DNA of 64,000 nucleotides from Bacteroidales bacterium UBA3290 (GTDB taxonomy: Bacteria > Bacteroidota > Bacteroidia > Bacteroidales > UBA932): assembly GCA_002361615.1 (NCBI GenBank), contig DETK01000033.1:1-64000 (forward strand). Direction: 5' to 3'. The translations under genes and the position numbers were made by a program. The stretch's first letter is position 1; each line of letters opens with the position of its first letter. Positions 60,853-64,000 of the stretch are shown here, in pieces. The notes beneath the pieces were generated by a model. That model made no database searches, was not told the origin of the DNA, and worked only from the letters and a program-made list of their open reading frames with translations.

Positions 60853-62282
60853 AGGCCTCACTGGTCGAGTCTGCCAGCGGGAAATGCGTCGCTTCGGCCT
60901 TCTATCCGGAGACCGAGGCGCCCATCCGTTCCCTCAAGCCCGGATGGGCCGAACAGGATCCCGCACAGTGGATCTCTTACCTGAAGGCGGCTACGCAGGA
61001 TGTCCTGCGCCAGGCCCCGCAGGTGGACAAGCAGGATGTCAAGGCCATAGGCATCTCTTATCAGATGCACGGTCTGGTCTGTGTTGACAAGAACCTGCAG
61101 GTCCTGCGCCCCTCCATCATCTGGTGCGACTCCCGTGCTGTTCCCTACGGGCAGCGTGCTTTCACAGCGTTAGGGGAGGAATGGTGCCTGACGCATCTGC
61201 TCAATTCACCGGGTAATTTCACTGCGGCTAAACTGGCCTGGGTGAAGGAAAACGAACCGGATGTGTTTGAGCGCATCTGGAAAGTGATGCTTCCGGGTGA
61301 ATACGTGGCCGCCTGGCTTACCGGGACGGTCTGCACGACGGCCAGCGGTCTCTCCGAAGGCATTTTCTGGGATTTCGTGGAGAACCGGCCTTCCGAACGG
61401 CTGCTTTCCTGCTTCGGCTTCGACCCCTCCATCCTGCCCGAGATCCGGCCCAGTTTCGGAGAGCAGGGTGTACTGACCTGCGCCGCCGCCCGTGAACTGG
61501 GTCTCAAGGAAGGCACGCCGGTTACCTACCGTGCCGGTGACCAGCCCAACAACGCCCTGAGCCTGGGCGTGTTGAACCCTGGCCAAATCGCCTCCACAGC
61601 CGGTACTTCCGGCGTGGTGTATGGCGTCATCGGCCAAGTGGCGCACGACCCGCTCTCGCGCGTGAATCCTTTCGCCCACGTGAATCATACGGCAGCCAGT
61701 CCGCGCCTCGGCGTGCTGCTGTGCATCAACGGCACCGGCATCCTGAATGCCTGGATGCGGCGCAATGTCGCGCCGGAAGGGCTGTCCTATGCCCAGATGA
61801 ATGAACTGGCTGCAAGCGTGCCGGTCGGCAGCGACGGTGTCTCCATCCTCCCGTTCGGCAACGGGGCGGAGCGGATGCTGGAAAACCGCGACACGGGCTG
61901 CAGCATACACGGGGTGAACTTCAACCGCCACGGCCGGGCGCATTTGCTGCGGGCAGCCCAGGAAGGCATCGTCTTCTCCTTCTGCTACGGCATCGAGATC
62001 ATGCAGCAGATGGGTCTTCAGATCGACTGCATCCATGCCGGACGGGCGAACATGTTTCTCTCGCCGATCTTCCGCCAGACCCTTGCCGGGACTTCGGGCG
62101 CGACGATCGAACTCTACGATACCGACGGTTCCGTGGGTGCCGCCCGGGGAGCCGGCATCGGCGCCGGCGTTTATGCGACGCCGGATGAAGCCTTCTCCAC
62201 GCTGTCCCGCCTGTCGGTGGTCGAACCTGAACGCTGCGATGAATATCGCGCAGCCTATGAACGCTGGAAATCATATTTATAA
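60813..62282 (+). CDS. xylB: Xylulokinase
   Basis: A 489-residue FGGY-family kinase that phosphorylates D-xylulose. N-terminal phosphate loop YLLGYDIGSSSVKASLVE, substrate-side segments QMHGLVCVDKNLQ and IIWCDSRA, and the C-terminal ATPase motif (GGRANMFLSPIFRQTLA-like, here AGRANMFLSPIFRQTL). The start lies 40 nt inside the 3' end of the GH2 gene in another frame. MYLLGYDIG is the natural start, so the overlap is real. It acts after XylA. Confidence 0.95.
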   Translation: MYLLGYDIGSSSVKASLVESASGKCVASAFYPETEAPIRSLKPGWAEQDPAQWISYLKAATQDVLRQAPQVDKQDVKAIGISYQMHGLVCVDKNLQVLRPSIIWCDSRAVPYGQRAFTALGEEWCLTHLLNSPGNFTAAKLAWVKENEPDVFERIWKVMLPGEYVAAWLTGTVCTTASGLSEGIFWDFVENRPSERLLSCFGFDPSILPEIRPSFGEQGVLTCAAARELGLKEGTPVTYRAGDQPNNALSLGVLNPGQIASTAGTSGVVYGVIGQVAHDPLSRVNPFAHVNHTAASPRLGVLLCINGTGILNAWMRRNVAPEGLSYAQMNELAASVPVGSDGVSILPFGNGAERMLENRDTGCSIHGVNFNRHGRAHLLRAAQEGIVFSFCYGIEIMQQMGLQIDCIHAGRANMFLSPIFRQTLAGTSGATIELYDTDGSVGAARGAGIGAGVYATPDEAFSTLSRLSVVEPERCDEYRAAYERWKSYL

Positions 62283-62298
62283 AAACAATAATACGATC

Positions 62299-63615
62299 AT
62301 GTCTCAAGAGTACTTCCCTACAATCGGCAAGATTCCCTTCGAGGGACCCGGGAGCAAGAACCCGCTTGCCTTCCATTATTATGAACCTGACCGCCTCGTG
62401 CTGGGCAAGAAGATGAAGGATTGGCTCCGTTTCGCCATGGCCTGGTGGCATACCCTCGGCCAGGCTTCCGGCGACCAGTTCGGCGGCCAGACCCGCTCCT
62501 ACGAGTGGGACAAGGGCGAAAGCCCTTACACGCGTGCCCGCGCCAAGGTTGACGCCGGCTTCGAAATCATGCAGAAGCTCGGCATCGAATTCTTCTGCTT
62601 CCACGACATCGACCTGGTCGAGGATACCGACGACATCGCCGAGTACGAGGCCCGGATGAAGGATGTCACCGACTATCTGCTCGAAAAGATGAAGGCTACG
62701 GGCATCAAGAACCTCTGGGGAACGGCCAACGTTTTCGGCCACAAGCGTTACATGAACGGTGCCGCCACCAACCCCGACTTCGACGTGGTGGCCCGCGCTG
62801 CCGTCCAGATCAAGAACGCCATCGACGCCACCATCAAACTGGGCGGCGAGAACTATGTGTTCTGGGGCGGCCGCGAAGGCTATACGAGCCTGCTCAACAC
62901 CCAGATGCAGCGCGAGAAGGAACATCTCGGCCGGATGTTGGTCGCCGCACGCGACTATGGCCGCGCACACGGTTTCAAGGGAACCTTCCTGATCGAACCC
63001 AAGCCGATGGAACCGACCAAGCACCAGTACGACCAGGATACGGAGACCGTCATCGGCTTCCTGCGCCGTCACTGCCTGGACAAGGACTTCAAGGTCAATA
63101 TCGAAGTCAACCACGCCACGCTGGCGGGCCATACCTTTGAGCATGAACTGGCCTGCGCCGTAGATCACGGCATGCTGGGCAGCATCGACGCCAACCGCGG
63201 CGACGCGCAGAACGGCTGGGATACCGACCAGTTCCCGATCGACAACTATGAACTTACGCTCGCCATGCTGCAGATTATCCGCAACGGCGGTCTGGGTACC
63301 GGCGGCTCGAACTTCGATGCCAAACTGCGCCGCAACTCCACCGATCCGGAAGACATCTTCATCGCCCACATCAGTGCCATGGACGCCATGGCGCGCGCCT
63401 TGGTCAATGCCGCTGCCATCGTGCAGGAAAGCAGCATCCCGGCTATGGTGAAGGAACGCTACGCTTCGTTCGACAGCGGCAAGGGCAGGGAATACGAAGA
63501 GGGCAAGCTGACCCTCGAAGATCTCGTGGCCTATGCCAGGCAAGCCGGTGAGCCGAAACAGATTTCCGGCAAGCAGGAGCTCTACGAAACCATCGTCGCC
63601 CTTTATTGCAAGTAG
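62299..63615 (+). CDS. xylA: Xylose isomerase
   Basis: A 438-residue metal-dependent isomerase turning D-xylose into D-xylulose, the usual length for this class. Visible motifs are FCFHDIDLVED (catalytic His/Asp), ENYVFWGGREGY, LIEPKPMEPTKHQYD (metal Glu and Lys), EVNHATLAGHTFEHE and IDANRGDAQNGWDTDQFP. The start MSQEYFPTIGKIPFEG lies 16 nt after xylB; the ORF is open further upstream only by chance. Confidence 0.98.
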   Translation: MSQEYFPTIGKIPFEGPGSKNPLAFHYYEPDRLVLGKKMKDWLRFAMAWWHTLGQASGDQFGGQTRSYEWDKGESPYTRARAKVDAGFEIMQKLGIEFFCFHDIDLVEDTDDIAEYEARMKDVTDYLLEKMKATGIKNLWGTANVFGHKRYMNGAATNPDFDVVARAAVQIKNAIDATIKLGGENYVFWGGREGYTSLLNTQMQREKEHLGRMLVAARDYGRAHGFKGTFLIEPKPMEPTKHQYDQDTETVIGFLRRHCLDKDFKVNIEVNHATLAGHTFEHELACAVDHGMLGSIDANRGDAQNGWDTDQFPIDNYELTLAMLQIIRNGGLGTGGSNFDAKLRRNSTDPEDIFIAHISAMDAMARALVNAAAIVQESSIPAMVKERYASFDSGKGREYEEGKLTLEDLVAYARQAGEPKQISGKQELYETIVALYCK

Positions 63616-63621
63616 CCGTCC

Positions 63622-64000
63622 ATGAGCCAGAAGAATCAACAGGGCAGTCCCTGGTACCTGATCAGCATCGTGCTGGTCGCGGTGCTGGGCGGCCTGCTCT
63701 TCGGTTATGACACGGCCGTGATTTCCGGTGCGGAGAAGGGCTTGCAGGCCTTCTTCCAGTCTGCAGCCGATTTCACCTATACCGACGGACTCCACGGCTT
63801 CACCACTTCAAGCGCACTGATCGGTTGTGTGATCGGCGCGCTGCTGTCCGGTCTGCTGACCTCGCGGATCGGCCGCCGGAAGTCGCTCCTGGTTGCAGGT
63901 ATCCTCTTTTTCCTGAGCGCTCTGGGTTCGTATTGCCCGGAATTCCTCTTTTTCCCGCATGGCGTGGCGAGCCGGAGCGTCCTGGTTGCATTCATTCTCT
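63622..64000 (+). CDS. xylE: Sugar-porter MFS transporter (D-xylose type), cut by window edge
   Basis: The first 126 residues of an MFS sugar:proton symporter, starting MSQKNQQGSPWYLI. The first helix carries VLGGLLFGYDTAVISGAEKG, the sugar-porter signature. SALIGCVIGALLSGLLTSRIGRRKS is the conserved helix 2 to loop 2-3 GRR motif (split here as GALLSGLLTSRIGRRK). It lies 6 nt after xylA, so xylose import is the natural role. The rest of the gene is outside the window. Confidence 0.9.
   Translation, partial: MSQKNQQGSPWYLISIVLVAVLGGLLFGYDTAVISGAEKGLQAFFQSAADFTYTDGLHGFTTSSALIGCVIGALLSGLLTSRIGRRKSLLVAGILFFLSALGSYCPEFLFFPHGVASRSVLVAFIL

Noticed and set aside
62035..62298. N-terminal extension of the xylose isomerase ORF
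   Set aside because: It overlaps the xylulokinase coding region; the conserved XylA start lies at 62299.

Overview
The window is a GC-rich piece of a Bacteroidota chromosome, most likely order Bacteroidales. The reasons are a SusC/SusD pair with dense glycoside hydrolases, repeated matches to the Bacteroidetes -7 promoter box TAnnTTTG just upstream of genes, the scarcity of Shine-Dalgarno sequences, and many lipoprotein signal peptides. The genus cannot be fixed from the sequence alone. I see no rRNA, tRNA, CRISPR array, phage or insertion sequence.

From 1 to about 30 kb the content is mostly core or housekeeping: a partial CE1 esterase and GH3 beta-glucosidase, pfkA, a large MscS-type channel with a histidine-rich segment, a YtxH/holin-like/small-protein trio, a GNAT acetyltransferase, a radical SAM protein with a cytidylate-kinase-like protein, a thioesterase with an M48 protease, an NlpC/P60-LysM hydrolase preceded by a 51-residue membrane protein, purine nucleoside phosphorylase with mtnA, a metallo-hydrolase, gyrA with a TPR protein, clpC, an SGNH hydrolase, a DNA alkylation repair gene carrying in-frame palindromic insertions, a DMT transporter, an M28 peptidase, a carbonic anhydrase and a GH92 mannosidase.

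From 30 to 64 kb lies a large hemicellulose utilisation region. The minus-strand arm runs from susC (49.8 kb) through susD and a repeat-bearing surface lipoprotein. After a terminator it continues into alternating genes for a DUF6057-like membrane protein and a TolB-like propeller lipoprotein with one CxxCH haem motif, and ends in a BACON-GH5 endoglucanase. A third DUF6057/TolB pair and a GH36 alpha-galactosidase lie next to it. The plus-strand arm has an AraC regulator, a GH5-GH26 double mannanase, a GH130 phosphorylase, an acetylesterase, a PA14-GH31 alpha-xylosidase-like enzyme and an unusually short GH2. It then has xylB, xylA and a xylose-type transporter. The enzyme set fits acetylated galacto(gluco)mannan and/or xyloglucan, with xylose fed into the isomerase pathway.

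The most novel items are the three DUF6057/haem-propeller cassettes (32.3-43.3 kb) and the palindromic elements read in frame inside the DNA alkylation repair gene (23.8-24.9 kb), one of which recurs at 12.3 kb.
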